Under the pieces are notes generated by a model. The model saw only the letters and a program-made list of their open reading frames with translations. It had not been told where the DNA came from and did no database searches. From Winogradskyella sp. MH6 (GTDB lineage: Bacteria; Bacteroidota; Bacteroidia; Flavobacteriales; Flavobacteriaceae), in NCBI RefSeq assembly GCF_022810765.1, contig NZ_CP094494.1:248001-312000 (forward strand): a stretch of 64,000 nt of DNA, in the 5' to 3' direction. Positions 27,201 to 35,115 of the stretch are shown piece after piece. The stretch's first letter is position 1, and each line of letters opens with the position of its first letter. The translations under genes were made by a program, and so were the position numbers.

Positions 27201-27303
27201 GGTAATCTTTTAACTCACTTGTATAAACCGCAGATTTTTGAGCAAATCCCAGCATTGAAAATGTAAGGAAAACGATAAGTAATTGTCTTTTAAAAAGTAG
27301 CAT
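24280..27303 (-). CDS. large secreted tetratricopeptide-repeat protein
   Basis: A 1007-residue protein with a signal peptide (MLLFKRQLLIVFLTFSMLGF, 1-20) and more than 20 TPR-like helix pairs over nearly its whole length, with hallmark pieces such as YYQIGYAYYKQNDFEKAI and NAYYHLGESYINLEKKQEA. It should be periplasmic or surface-bound and act as a scaffold. The ATG at 27301-27303 is chosen since the signal peptide follows it directly. A TATATTTG box (minus, 27352-27359) lies 49 bases upstream. It leads a likely operon with the CHU_C-like lipoprotein, the barrel and the cysteine-motif protein. Confidence 0.85.
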   Translation of the reverse strand: MLLFKRQLLIVFLTFSMLGFAQKSAVYTSELKDYQKALTLYNNKQYKAAQSLFDDIKYNTDDAVLQSDCSYYIANCAVRLNQRNADDLITDFVEEYPTSTKRNTAFLDVADYYFENGKYAYARKWYQKVDESSIARTERERFNFNYGYTLYSTNSKKEATKYLNRVADSKEYGSQAKYYIGYMAYEGDDYDTANEYFDQVSDNEKYKEKLSYYQADLNFKLGKFEKAIELALEQLPSSRGEEESELNKIIGESYFNLEKYEEAIPYLQAYKGKKGKWSNTDYYQIGYAYYKQNDFEKAISEFNKIIDGNNSVAQNAYYHLGESYINLEKKQEALNAFRNASEMDYDLKIQEDAWLNYAKISYEIGNPYQSVPQVLAGYLDKYPDTSYREEIETLLIDSYITSKNYKEALELLKGKNSFENKVAYQKVAFLRGIELYNETKYSEALELFNNSLKEPRDPVFVAKATFWKAETEYNLTNYNDALIGFKQFAGMSEASGLSENENLDYNLAYTYFKLKDYTSASTYFQKFIDKNSSDRPRRNDAYLRLADGYFVSSKYQNAINAYDKAIQINEIETDYAAFQKAMSNGYLGKGSTKISELNSFIEAYPKSALRDDAMYELANSYVKSNETDKAMQMYDRLNSEYKRGAFTSKALLRQGLVYYNANDNERALTKFKKVASDFPNSGEAVQAVSTARLIYIDLGRVDEYAAWVKSLDYVEVSDVELDNTMYLAAEKPYLENDTENAIRQFNKYLNQFPNGIHALKSHFYIAQLYYKKGLFETAQPHYKYVVDASRSEYTEQATVKLCEIYLNDSNWSQAIPVLKTLEAEADYPQNVLYAQSNLMNAYYQTEDYTSAENYAEKVLANSNLDTKVKSDAKIIIARSAIKTGNEDKAKTAYADVEKIATGSVAAEALYYNAYFKNKEGKYEASNTTIQKLAKDYSSYKYYSAKGLVVMAKNFYALGDAFQANYILESVISNFPEFDDVVQEAQQELNKIKTEEAKTNSSIETDDN

Positions 27304-27420
27304 TAGAGTCGTTTTTTGATTAATATTTATTGATGATAAATTATCACTATTCAAATATAATTGAATACAAAATTTATAACGATAGAAAACCTGTATAATT
27401 ATAAACCAGCTTATGAAATG

Positions 27421-29013
27421 TTAAAATAACCATCCGAAGAGCTGTTTGAATACATTTCTTTTCTGTTTTTTTTCCTCAAATACAATTCTATAAACCCCAA
27501 AATTATCTACCGATTTTATGGCAATTGTATTATGCAAAGGCTTTTCAAAAGCTTTTAAACCCATAGGAAAAGTAATTTTTTTATCCTTAGAAATTGCTCC
27601 TGATTTAACAACTTTATTTCTATTCTCTACATCATAGATTTTAAAAGAGGAACCTTTTTCAATATCATGATTGCTAAAGTCAACAGTTACATCATTGCCA
27701 TTTTTTTCTAACAAAGCAACATTGAATTCATTAGGTTTTGAGCTTAGTTTTTGAATCTTTAAAACTGGTTTAATTTCAAAATCTTTTAGAAGTTTCCATT
27801 CACTTTCTTTATCGACATCAAAGGTATTTTGCCATTCTGATAAAGTATAATCTTTATGTTTTAATATTCTGAATCCAGAATTTTTTCTTGTATAATATAC
27901 ATTATGGTTTAAGTTAATTTTTTTGGCTTCCAAAGCTTTAAAACTAGACTTTTTAAAATGAACATAACCAGAATACACAATATTGTTCCTTAACTCCGCT
28001 GATTTAATATGTAAAAGATTTAATGCATTATTTCTTCCAATAATGATGTTGTCTAATATCGAAATATTTTCCACAAGTGCTTTTGAAATATATCCAAGCG
28101 TAATTGAACTACCATGTCCAAAATTTTTAAAATCATTAAAGTCTGTATTATGATAAAACACATTATTGTTAACCTTGACATTTTTAGCAACGTTAATTCC
28201 TTTAGCATCACCAGATGCTATTATTAAGTTGTCCCATGGCCTTCCAGAAGGTGAGCCATTATTAAAAACAATATTATTCACAAAAGACACATTCTTCACA
28301 AACTCTTTATTTGTTACAGAAGTGGCTGACCATACCTCAATACCTTTGTAATAATTGTTAAAAATTATGTTATTCCTAATTATTCGAAATTTTTCATCCT
28401 CATTCTGTACATAAATACCAACTCCATGACCTCTCTTACCTTGATAGCCATTATTATAAATAGTACAATCTTCAATTATACTTTCGCCTGTTAGCTTCCA
28501 AGAACCAATTCCGGAACCTGGATTGTTATATATTCTCAAATTTTGAAATTTTGCAACTCCAGAAAGATGATAAATCCCAGTACAAGATTTAAAATTACGA
28601 TCACTTTCATTTCTAGAATAATCACCTAAAAAAGTAACTTCAAAATTTTTAAAAATCACCTTATCACCCTTAATTTCAAGGACTTGCTTAACACTACTCT
28701 GTATATTACCATTGAGAATTACCAAATCGTTTCCAAATCCCGAAACAGATATATACTTTTTGTTTGTAGATTTTAATTTACTCTTATAGCGTCCGTTGTA
28801 AATTCCTTTATGCAGCCAAATAATATCGCCTCCATTAACACGTTCTGAAGATTGAGATAATGCAGTTTGCAAATCCCATGGGTTATTGAGGCTTCCATCT
28901 CCATTTGGGGAACCTTTAATTTGACTATCATCTATTGGAAAAACATGAAACTCCTTTTGCGCAAAGCAAAATGCCACAAAAAATAGAAATATGAAGCTAA
29001 CTGATTTTCTCAT
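27421..29013 (-). CDS. secreted right-handed parallel beta-helix protein
   Basis: A 530-residue protein with a signal peptide (1-18, ending CFAQ). The start of the mature part, GSPNGDGSLNNPWDLQTAL, is typical of the first turn of surface beta-helix proteins, and repeated N-N-I/V-F motifs (IIRNNIIFNN, FVNNIVFNNG, KVNNNVFYHN) mark the coils to about residue 350. A small beta-sandwich follows. The C-terminus KKQKRNVFKQLFGWLF is basic and amphipathic. Such folds are common in polysaccharide lyases and binding proteins, but no catalytic site is recognised. Confidence 0.78.
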   Translation of the reverse strand: MRKSVSFIFLFFVAFCFAQKEFHVFPIDDSQIKGSPNGDGSLNNPWDLQTALSQSSERVNGGDIIWLHKGIYNGRYKSKLKSTNKKYISVSGFGNDLVILNGNIQSSVKQVLEIKGDKVIFKNFEVTFLGDYSRNESDRNFKSCTGIYHLSGVAKFQNLRIYNNPGSGIGSWKLTGESIIEDCTIYNNGYQGKRGHGVGIYVQNEDEKFRIIRNNIIFNNYYKGIEVWSATSVTNKEFVKNVSFVNNIVFNNGSPSGRPWDNLIIASGDAKGINVAKNVKVNNNVFYHNTDFNDFKNFGHGSSITLGYISKALVENISILDNIIIGRNNALNLLHIKSAELRNNIVYSGYVHFKKSSFKALEAKKINLNHNVYYTRKNSGFRILKHKDYTLSEWQNTFDVDKESEWKLLKDFEIKPVLKIQKLSSKPNEFNVALLEKNGNDVTVDFSNHDIEKGSSFKIYDVENRNKVVKSGAISKDKKITFPMGLKAFEKPLHNTIAIKSVDNFGVYRIVFEEKKQKRNVFKQLFGWLF

Positions 29014-29054
29014 AAGTTTGAGTTTTCAATTACTATGCCAAGCTATAAATAGCA

Positions 29055-29086
29055 TTTGGGAATTGAAATTTTACGCCATACATTTA
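29055..29086 (+). promoter_or_regulatory. promoter of ftsE and the following glycan genes
   Basis: TTTG (29055-29058), a 20-base spacer and TACATTTA (29079-29086), one base off the TAnnTTTG consensus. The start codon follows 26 bases later. Confidence 0.5.
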
Positions 29087-29111
29087 CAGATACTAAATTT
29101 ATAGAAAAAAT

Positions 29112-29795
29112 ATGTCCGAAACTGTTTTACAACTTAAAGATGCAACAATATATCAAGGTGGCAACATGGTATTAGCCGATGTTAACTTTGAAATGCAAAA
29201 AGGTGATTTTGTGTACCTTATTGGTAAAACAGGAAGCGGAAAAAGTAGTTTTATGAAAACCCTTTATGGTGATTTAGAGTTAACAGAAGGTGAAGGCACC
29301 ATTGTAGACTTTAACTTAAGAACCATGAAGGAAAAAGACATTCCGTATTTACGCAGAAAACTAGGAATTGTTTTTCAGGATTTTAAGTTGTTACCAGATA
29401 GAACTATAAACGGCAATCTTGAATTTGTTTTAAAAGCTACTGGTTGGAAAGACAAAGACAAAATAAAAGAACGTATAGAGAAGGTTTTGGACAAAGTAGC
29501 CATGAAAACCAAAGGCTTTAAATTCCCACACGAGCTTTCTGGTGGTGAGCAACAGCGTATTGCAATTGCAAGAGCCTTGCTTAACGATCCGGAATTAATT
29601 TTAGCCGATGAGCCAACAGGTAATCTAGATCCACAGACCAGTATTGAAGTTATGGAAGTACTCCAAGACATTAATAAAAATGGCAATACCATTCTTATGG
29701 CTACACACGATTATGCTTTGCTTTTAAAATACCCAAGTAAAACCTTAAAGTGTGATGAAAACAAAGTTTTTGAAGTGGTGCAACGAAAGAGTTAA
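29112..29795 (+). CDS. ftsE: cell division ABC transporter ATP-binding protein FtsE
   Basis: FtsE with FtsX forms a divisome ABC complex that activates peptidoglycan hydrolases. The 227-residue ATPase has Walker A GKTGSGKSS (38-46), signature LSGGEQQR (~142-149) and Walker B plus D-loop ADEPTGNLD (~164-172). The short insertion DFNLRTMKEKDIPYLRRKLG is typical of FtsE. No ftsX lies next to it; the gene leads two glycosyltransferase genes (gaps of 3 and -1 bases), a grouping that may be transcriptional only. Confidence 0.88.
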   Translation: MSETVLQLKDATIYQGGNMVLADVNFEMQKGDFVYLIGKTGSGKSSFMKTLYGDLELTEGEGTIVDFNLRTMKEKDIPYLRRKLGIVFQDFKLLPDRTINGNLEFVLKATGWKDKDKIKERIEKVLDKVAMKTKGFKFPHELSGGEQQRIAIARALLNDPELILADEPTGNLDPQTSIEVMEVLQDINKNGNTILMATHDYALLLKYPSKTLKCDENKVFEVVQRKS

Positions 29796-29798
29796 TTT

Positions 29799-30689
29799 AT
29801 GCTCTCAATTCTTATTCCCACATACAATTACAATGTATATCCTTTAGTTAAAAGTTTGCACGCGCAAGCTATAGAAGCCAATATTATTTTTGAAATCTTA
29901 TCTAATGATGATGGTTCAAAATCAGCATTAAACCTAGAAAACCAAAAAATAAACGATCTTGAACATTGTTCTTTTTTTGAAAATGAAAATAATGCTGGTT
30001 TAAGCAACAATAGAAATGATTTGGTTGAAAAATCTAAATACGAAAATCTCCTTTTTATAGATGGTGATTCCGTGGTTATAAAACCAACTTTTTTGTCAGA
30101 TTATTTAAAATCTATATCAGAAGATTTTGATGTTGTTTATGGTGGTAGAGTACATCCTGAAAGTGTTGAGAACGACAGAAAATTGCGGTGGAAATACGGA
30201 AAATTTAGAGAAGACCGTACAGTTAAACAACGAGACAAATCCATTTATAAAAGTGTCCTTTTTAACAACACCTTGATAAAATTACACACCTTTAAAAAAA
30301 TAGGTTTTGAAAAATCCTTGATTAAATATGGCCATGAAGACACTTTGTTTGCCTACCAACTAAGCAACATAAAAGCTAAGGTAAAGCACATAGACAATCC
30401 TATTTTGCATGGAGATGTAGATTTAAATATAGTCTATATAGAAAAGACCAAAAAAGCCTTAAACAACCTTAACTACATATATAAGTCTAAATTAATCGCA
30501 CCAGATTTTATAACGTTTTTAAATGTATTTTTGAAACTAAAACAATTTGGACTAAACTATCCTTTAGCTTTTACTTACAGGTTTAGCAAGTCTTTTTTTG
30601 CAGTAAATCTTAAATCTAAGCATCCTTCGCTCATAGTTTTTGACTTGTTTAGATTAACGTATTTTTGCCACATTAATCTTAAAGAATAA
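29799..30689 (+). CDS. family 2 glycosyltransferase
   Basis: A 296-residue GT-A fold enzyme: MLSILIPTYNYNVYPLV at the start, SNDDGS (~43-48) and FIDGDSVV (~85-92) as the nucleotide-sugar/metal motif. Sugar and acceptor are unknown. It begins three bases after ftsE. Its stop overlaps the next start in a TAATG arrangement, so translation is coupled. Confidence 0.85.
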   Translation: MLSILIPTYNYNVYPLVKSLHAQAIEANIIFEILSNDDGSKSALNLENQKINDLEHCSFFENENNAGLSNNRNDLVEKSKYENLLFIDGDSVVIKPTFLSDYLKSISEDFDVVYGGRVHPESVENDRKLRWKYGKFREDRTVKQRDKSIYKSVLFNNTLIKLHTFKKIGFEKSLIKYGHEDTLFAYQLSNIKAKVKHIDNPILHGDVDLNIVYIEKTKKALNNLNYIYKSKLIAPDFITFLNVFLKLKQFGLNYPLAFTYRFSKSFFAVNLKSKHPSLIVFDLFRLTYFCHINLKE

Positions 30690-31627
30690 TGGCTTTTTTT
30701 TCAGTTGTAATACCGCTTTACAATAAGGCAAACTATATTGCCTCAACACTAAAAAGTGTTTTAGACCAAACTTTTACCGATTATGAAGTTATCATCGTTG
30801 ATGATGGATCTAAAGATGAAAGTGTAAAGGTTGTTGAAACCTTTACTGACCCAAGAATTAAGCTCATACAACAGCCCAACAAAGGTGCTTCAGTAGCACG
30901 AGCTAATGGGATTAAAACTGCCAATGGTAAGTATATAGCTCTATTAGACGCTGATGATGTATGGAAACCCAATCATTTGAGTGCGCTAAAAGAAACTATA
31001 GACTGCTTTCCTTATGCTGTATTGTATTGCACCAATTATAATATTAAAAGAAGTAAAGACTTTACAACACCAGCCGTTTTTAATTTTAAGTATAAAAGCG
31101 AACCTTTAATTATCGAAGATTTTTTTAGAGCCAACGTTATTAATTATATTCCGAGCTCTTCGTCTTCGTCTTTCAAAAAAGAGGATTATTTTAAAATTGA
31201 TGGCTATAAAGAAGAATTAAAAACAGGTCAGGATATAGATCTTTGGGTGCAATTTGCATTGTTTGGCAGAGTAGCCTTTAACCCTAAAGTTACTATGGTC
31301 TATAATTTTTTTGATACCTCTAGCCTATCCAACAGAGATTATAATGATTCGCGTTATGAGTTTATCAATAGTTATAAAAACGAAGAGCAAAAAAACCCTT
31401 CGCTAAAATTTTATATGGATATTAATAGACATGCTCTTGCCATACGTTATAAATTGCTAGGTAGCGATAACTCTAAAGTAAAACAGCTAAAAGCAGACAT
31501 TAAAAAAGAAAACCTCAATCTAAAGCAGCTAATAACACTTTATTTGCCCAGAACGCTTCTTCTTTACCTTAAAAATCTTCATGCTTTTTTGATTAGACAT
31601 AAGATTTACCTATCTGCCAACAAATAA
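30689..31627 (+). CDS. family 2 glycosyltransferase
   Basis: A 312-residue GT-A enzyme with VVIPLYNKANYIASTLKSVL (residues 5-24), VDDGSKDES and LLDADDVWKPNH (~88-99), a textbook GT2 pattern. The C-terminus is basic. Coupled to the preceding GT2. Its last 18 bases overlap the convergent ketoisomerase gene. Confidence 0.88.
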   Translation: MAFFSVVIPLYNKANYIASTLKSVLDQTFTDYEVIIVDDGSKDESVKVVETFTDPRIKLIQQPNKGASVARANGIKTANGKYIALLDADDVWKPNHLSALKETIDCFPYAVLYCTNYNIKRSKDFTTPAVFNFKYKSEPLIIEDFFRANVINYIPSSSSSSFKKEDYFKIDGYKEELKTGQDIDLWVQFALFGRVAFNPKVTMVYNFFDTSSLSNRDYNDSRYEFINSYKNEEQKNPSLKFYMDINRHALAIRYKLLGSDNSKVKQLKADIKKENLNLKQLITLYLPRTLLLYLKNLHAFLIRHKIYLSANK

Positions 31628-32008
31628 TTTAAATTCTTCGTAATCTCTTATATATTCGGCTTCGTTAAACTCTGTTGAAGCCAGAACTAAGCAAACAGCA
31701 CCAGAAGAAAAATTTTCAATTTCTCTCCAAACGTTAGTAGAAATATATAAACCCATGTTTGGTTTGTTCAATAATGTTCGCTTTTCATTAATGCCATCAT
31801 TGGTAATTACTTCAAAACTTCCGCTTAAGGCAATAATTACAGACTCTTGTTCTTTGTGTGCATGTCCACCTCTGTAACTATCGCTTGGCACATCGTACAG
31901 GTAGTAAATTCTTTTTATACCAAACGGAATGGTATTATTCTCTACCACTGCAAGACTACCACGATGATCGTGTACCTTAGGAATATTTATTAATGAAATA
32001 TTTTGCAT
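31610..32008 (-). CDS. FdtA/QdtA-like dTDP-4-oxo-6-deoxyglucose ketoisomerase (cupin)
   Basis: FdtA and QdtA turn dTDP-4-oxo-6-deoxyglucose into the 3-oxo isomer, the first step to 3-amino sugars (Fuc3NAc, Qui3NAc). The 132-residue cupin has DHRGSLAVVE (~11-20), IKRIYYLYDVPSDSYRGGHAHK with the active-site histidines, and PNMGLYI/WREIENF. I start it at the ATG 32006-32008, giving the usual N-terminus; an ATG at 32042-32044 would overlap the upstream gene by 22 bases. FdtA versus QdtA, or another WxcM-like isomerase, cannot be settled here. Confidence 0.8.
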   Translation of the reverse strand: MQNISLINIPKVHDHRGSLAVVENNTIPFGIKRIYYLYDVPSDSYRGGHAHKEQESVIIALSGSFEVITNDGINEKRTLLNKPNMGLYISTNVWREIENFSSGAVCLVLASTEFNEAEYIRDYEEFKLFVGR

Positions 32009-32022
32009 TAGTTTATCTTTTC

Positions 32023-33114
32023 TTATTGAAGAATGGCTTTCCATTGTTTGCCTATATTTTCTTTAGACAAATGCTCCACACTAGATTTTGCATTTGCTTT
32101 GCATCGTAAATATAAATCTTTATCCTCTATCATTCTATTCATTGCTTTTGCAAAGGCTTCAACATTATGATTTTCTACCAATAATCCGTTTTGCTCATTA
32201 ACAATTACTTCATTGGGTCCAGATTTACAATCTACAGAAACCACAGGAACTCCAAGAGCCAATGCCTCTGGTATCACCATCGGAAACCCTTCGTATCTAC
32301 TTGTTAATACTGTAAACAAACTATTTTTCACTAATGGATAAGGATTCTTTTCGAAACCATGAAAGACAATAAAATCCCTAACACCTATCTCATTTACATA
32401 TTCTATTAAACTCGCTTCATCTGGCCCACTTCCTAATACTAAAAGTTTTATGTTACGGTCTGCTATTTTTGATAATTTGTAAGCATCAAAAAGTAGTTTT
32501 AAATTTTTGTGCTCATCATCTAACCTACCAAAATAAGTAATATAAGTAGTTAAACCGTTATTTACCTCTTGTTCAGCACTTTTGCAAATACCTTCAAAAT
32601 CAAAGCCATTATATATTGTTTCAACATCATTAAGTGCATAGGCCTTTTTATACTGGTTTTCTGCTGCTTTAGAAACAGCTACCATTTTTTCATTCTTGTA
32701 CAAAAACTTATTTAATCTTTTATAAGGGGTAAATGCTTTTTTATAATTAAAATTATGCAAAACATAAATAACAGGTATCTTATACACAAACTTAGTTATT
32801 ATAAATTCTCTGTAAGCTTGCACTCTCGGTCTACTATCTATAACAATTTCAATATCTTTTTCTTTTAGATAATTTTTAAAAACAAAAAGGCGTTTAATCC
32901 TTCCTAAAAAAGAGTCGTCATTAGCCTTTAACTTTCCTAAGTTTAATAGTTGTCCTTTATAGGGATAATCTACTATATCTAGAACAGTAACGATATGCAC
33001 ATCGTAACCTAAGTCGTAAAGTATTTGAGATAATGTTGCAGATGAACGCTCAGCTCCACCACCACCAAGTGCGTAAACTATAATACATACTTTTTTTGTG
33101 CTCGTTTTGTTCAT
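32023..33114 (-). CDS. family 4 glycosyltransferase
   Basis: A 363-residue GT-B retaining enzyme: an N-terminal loop YALGGGGAERSSATL (14-28), ITYFGRLDDEHKNLKLL as the second-domain start, and the E-x7-E type donor motif in SRYEGFPMVIPEALALGVPV. Donor and acceptor sugars are unknown. Its promoter is probably the TACATTTG box at 33135-33142, back to back with that of the next gene. Confidence 0.88.
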   Translation of the reverse strand: MNKTSTKKVCIIVYALGGGGAERSSATLSQILYDLGYDVHIVTVLDIVDYPYKGQLLNLGKLKANDDSFLGRIKRLFVFKNYLKEKDIEIVIDSRPRVQAYREFIITKFVYKIPVIYVLHNFNYKKAFTPYKRLNKFLYKNEKMVAVSKAAENQYKKAYALNDVETIYNGFDFEGICKSAEQEVNNGLTTYITYFGRLDDEHKNLKLLFDAYKLSKIADRNIKLLVLGSGPDEASLIEYVNEIGVRDFIVFHGFEKNPYPLVKNSLFTVLTSRYEGFPMVIPEALALGVPVVSVDCKSGPNEVIVNEQNGLLVENHNVEAFAKAMNRMIEDKDLYLRCKANAKSSVEHLSKENIGKQWKAILQ

Positions 33115-33121
33115 TTACAAC

Positions 33122-33142
33122 TATATTTGAGGAACAAATGTA
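33122..33142. promoter_or_regulatory. divergent -7 boxes between two glycosyltransferase genes
   Basis: TATATTTG on the plus strand (33122-33129) faces the gene at 33152, and TACATTTG on the minus strand (33135-33142) faces the gene ending at 33114. The boxes are five bases apart, so both promoters cannot easily be occupied together. A TTTG lies 23 bases before the plus box; no -33 element is clear for the other. Confidence 0.5.
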
Positions 33143-33151
33143 ATGATATAA

Positions 33152-34285
33152 ATGAAGATTTTGCTTGTTGGTGAATACAACAGAACACATTACAATTTAA
33201 AAAAAGGTTTAAACGAACTCGGTCATGAAGCTCTTGTAATTGGCACAAGAGACGGTTTTAAAAAGGTTGATGTAGATATTGAAATCAACAACCCTTTTAA
33301 TTCTTTTTTACTCAAAAAAACCAGAGTCTTTTTTTACAAATTCTTCAAAACAGATCTACTTTATCATTATACAAAACATAAAATAAAGTCCAAAAAGCAC
33401 TTACTTTCTAACTACGATATTGTACAGTATATTAACGAAAGCCCGTTTTTAATAGATCGCAAAGGTGAACTAGCTATTTTTAAGCTACTAAATTCTTGGA
33501 ATAAAAAAACTTTTTTACTCTCTACTGGCACAGATTATATAAGTGTTTCTTATGCTTATGACAAAAAATTCAGATATTCTATACTAACACCTTACTTTGA
33601 AGGTAAAATATCTGATAAAGATTTTAGGCCTACGCTTAATTATTTATCTCAATCGCATAAACCATTACACGAGTATATTATCTCTAAAATTTCTGGTATA
33701 ATTTCTAAAGATTTAGATTATCACATACCATTACTAGGGCACCCAAAATATTTAGGCATGATACCTCATGCAATCGATATTGATTCCTTACAATACAAAA
33801 AGCCAATAATTGAAGACAAAATCATTATTTTTCATGGCATTAACATGAACAACTACTACAAAAAAGGTAATGATCTTTTTGAGGCTGCTTTAGAAATTAT
33901 TTCTAGAAAACATAAGGATAAGGTAGACATTATTGTAGTAAAAAATCTTCCGTATAAAGCGTACATAGAGAGTTTTGATAGAGCTCATATATTATTAGAT
34001 CAGGTCTATGCATACGACCAAGGTTTTAATGCTCTAGAAGCTATGGCAAAAGGGAAAGTTGTGTTTACTGGAGCAGAGCAAGAATGGCTAGAATATTACG
34101 ATGTTAAGGAAGACTCCATTGCTATTAATGCACTTCCTGACCCAAAACATATTGCAAGCAAACTAGAGTGGCTCATAGAAAATCCTGAACTGATTGTTGA
34201 AATTTCTAAAAATGCCAGACAATTTGTAGAAGAACATCACAATTATGTTGATTGCGCAAAAGCATACATAGAAAAGTGGTCTTAA
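33152..34285 (+). CDS. GT-B fold glycosyltransferase
   Basis: A 377-residue protein starting MKILLVGEYNRTHYNLKKGL, with a C-terminal half of GT4 type (IIIFHGINMNNYYKKGNDLF, then HILLDQVYAYDQGFNALEAMAKGKVV). The glycosyltransferase call is sound; sugar specificity is unknown. The last four bases overlap the convergent dioxygenase gene. Confidence 0.78.
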   Translation: MKILLVGEYNRTHYNLKKGLNELGHEALVIGTRDGFKKVDVDIEINNPFNSFLLKKTRVFFYKFFKTDLLYHYTKHKIKSKKHLLSNYDIVQYINESPFLIDRKGELAIFKLLNSWNKKTFLLSTGTDYISVSYAYDKKFRYSILTPYFEGKISDKDFRPTLNYLSQSHKPLHEYIISKISGIISKDLDYHIPLLGHPKYLGMIPHAIDIDSLQYKKPIIEDKIIIFHGINMNNYYKKGNDLFEAALEIISRKHKDKVDIIVVKNLPYKAYIESFDRAHILLDQVYAYDQGFNALEAMAKGKVVFTGAEQEWLEYYDVKEDSIAINALPDPKHIASKLEWLIENPELIVEISKNARQFVEEHHNYVDCAKAYIEKWS

Positions 34286-35115
34286 CCTTTTACTTTAGGA
34301 AATCTAAGCTCTAATGAAATTCTTGTGATATCTGTGTTTTGATTTACCGCAGAACCGTGTATTAAAAATGGCGTAAAAAGCAAAGCTTCTCCATCTTTAG
34401 GGTTAGGTCTTATCATTTTTAATGATCCCGACTTTGTTTCAAGAATACATGGTACATAATACACATTACCATTTATTTTTGCTCCTTTACTTTCAGTTCT
34501 TAATATTTCATTTTCTGGTAGCAAATGACTGCCTGGCAAAACTGGTAATGAAGATTTTTCGTTACATCCTTCTATGGGTAACCAAACATTTATAATGTCT
34601 TCCCAGTAACTCAGGTAACCGTCTCTATGTGGTGGATTTATATCCAACGTATTTGGTCTGCTTATTCTAATCTGAATATGGGATTTTTGAAGTTCTTCTA
34701 CCCAAGACGTTAATTTATAACCCAATATATTTCCAAATCTTTTTGCTAAAAGATCTATATCAAAATCAAAATCTTTTGTTTCTAAATTTCGGGTAATGGA
34801 AATAACCTTGTTGTGCAATTCATTGGTAGAAACATATTTGTGATAATCCTTTAACTCAAACTCAGTCTCCTTAACCTCAACCTCGTTTGTTTTTAAAGCT
34901 TCTAAAATAATCGTTCTAATAGATTCTTTTAGATTTGCAAACTCATCTCCTTCAAAAGCTCTAACAACATTAAAGCCTCTGTTTTGCCATGGCATCTTGG
35001 ATATAACACTACCGTTTTCCTTATAAAGTAGCTCATTATTTCCCCAAAAAAAATCACCTTCTACATTAAACTCAAAAGGTTCTCCATCTATATATAAACT
35101 GCAAGTCTTAATCAT
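34282..35115 (-). CDS. phytanoyl-CoA dioxygenase (PhyH) family protein
   Basis: Fe(II)/2-oxoglutarate-dependent oxygenase family. In 277 residues the facial triad appears as HRDGY (H and D two residues apart, ~177-179) and a distal His in FLIHGSAVNQNT (~253), with the 2-oxoglutarate Arg in ITRISLELRF. The start is ATG 35113-35115, which overlaps the flippase stop by eight bases; an upstream TTG is less likely. A hydroxylase inside a glycan locus suggests oxidation of a sugar or a lipid or amino-acid decoration. Confidence 0.8.
   Translation of the reverse strand: MIKTCSLYIDGEPFEFNVEGDFFWGNNELLYKENGSVISKMPWQNRGFNVVRAFEGDEFANLKESIRTIILEALKTNEVEVKETEFELKDYHKYVSTNELHNKVISITRNLETKDFDFDIDLLAKRFGNILGYKLTSWVEELQKSHIQIRISRPNTLDINPPHRDGYLSYWEDIINVWLPIEGCNEKSSLPVLPGSHLLPENEILRTESKGAKINGNVYYVPCILETKSGSLKMIRPNPKDGEALLFTPFLIHGSAVNQNTDITRISLELRFPKVKG

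Noticed and set aside
24280..27354. Longer form of the TPR protein starting at 27354
   Set aside because: The 17 added residues precede a clean signal peptide and overlap the likely -7 box at 27352-27359.
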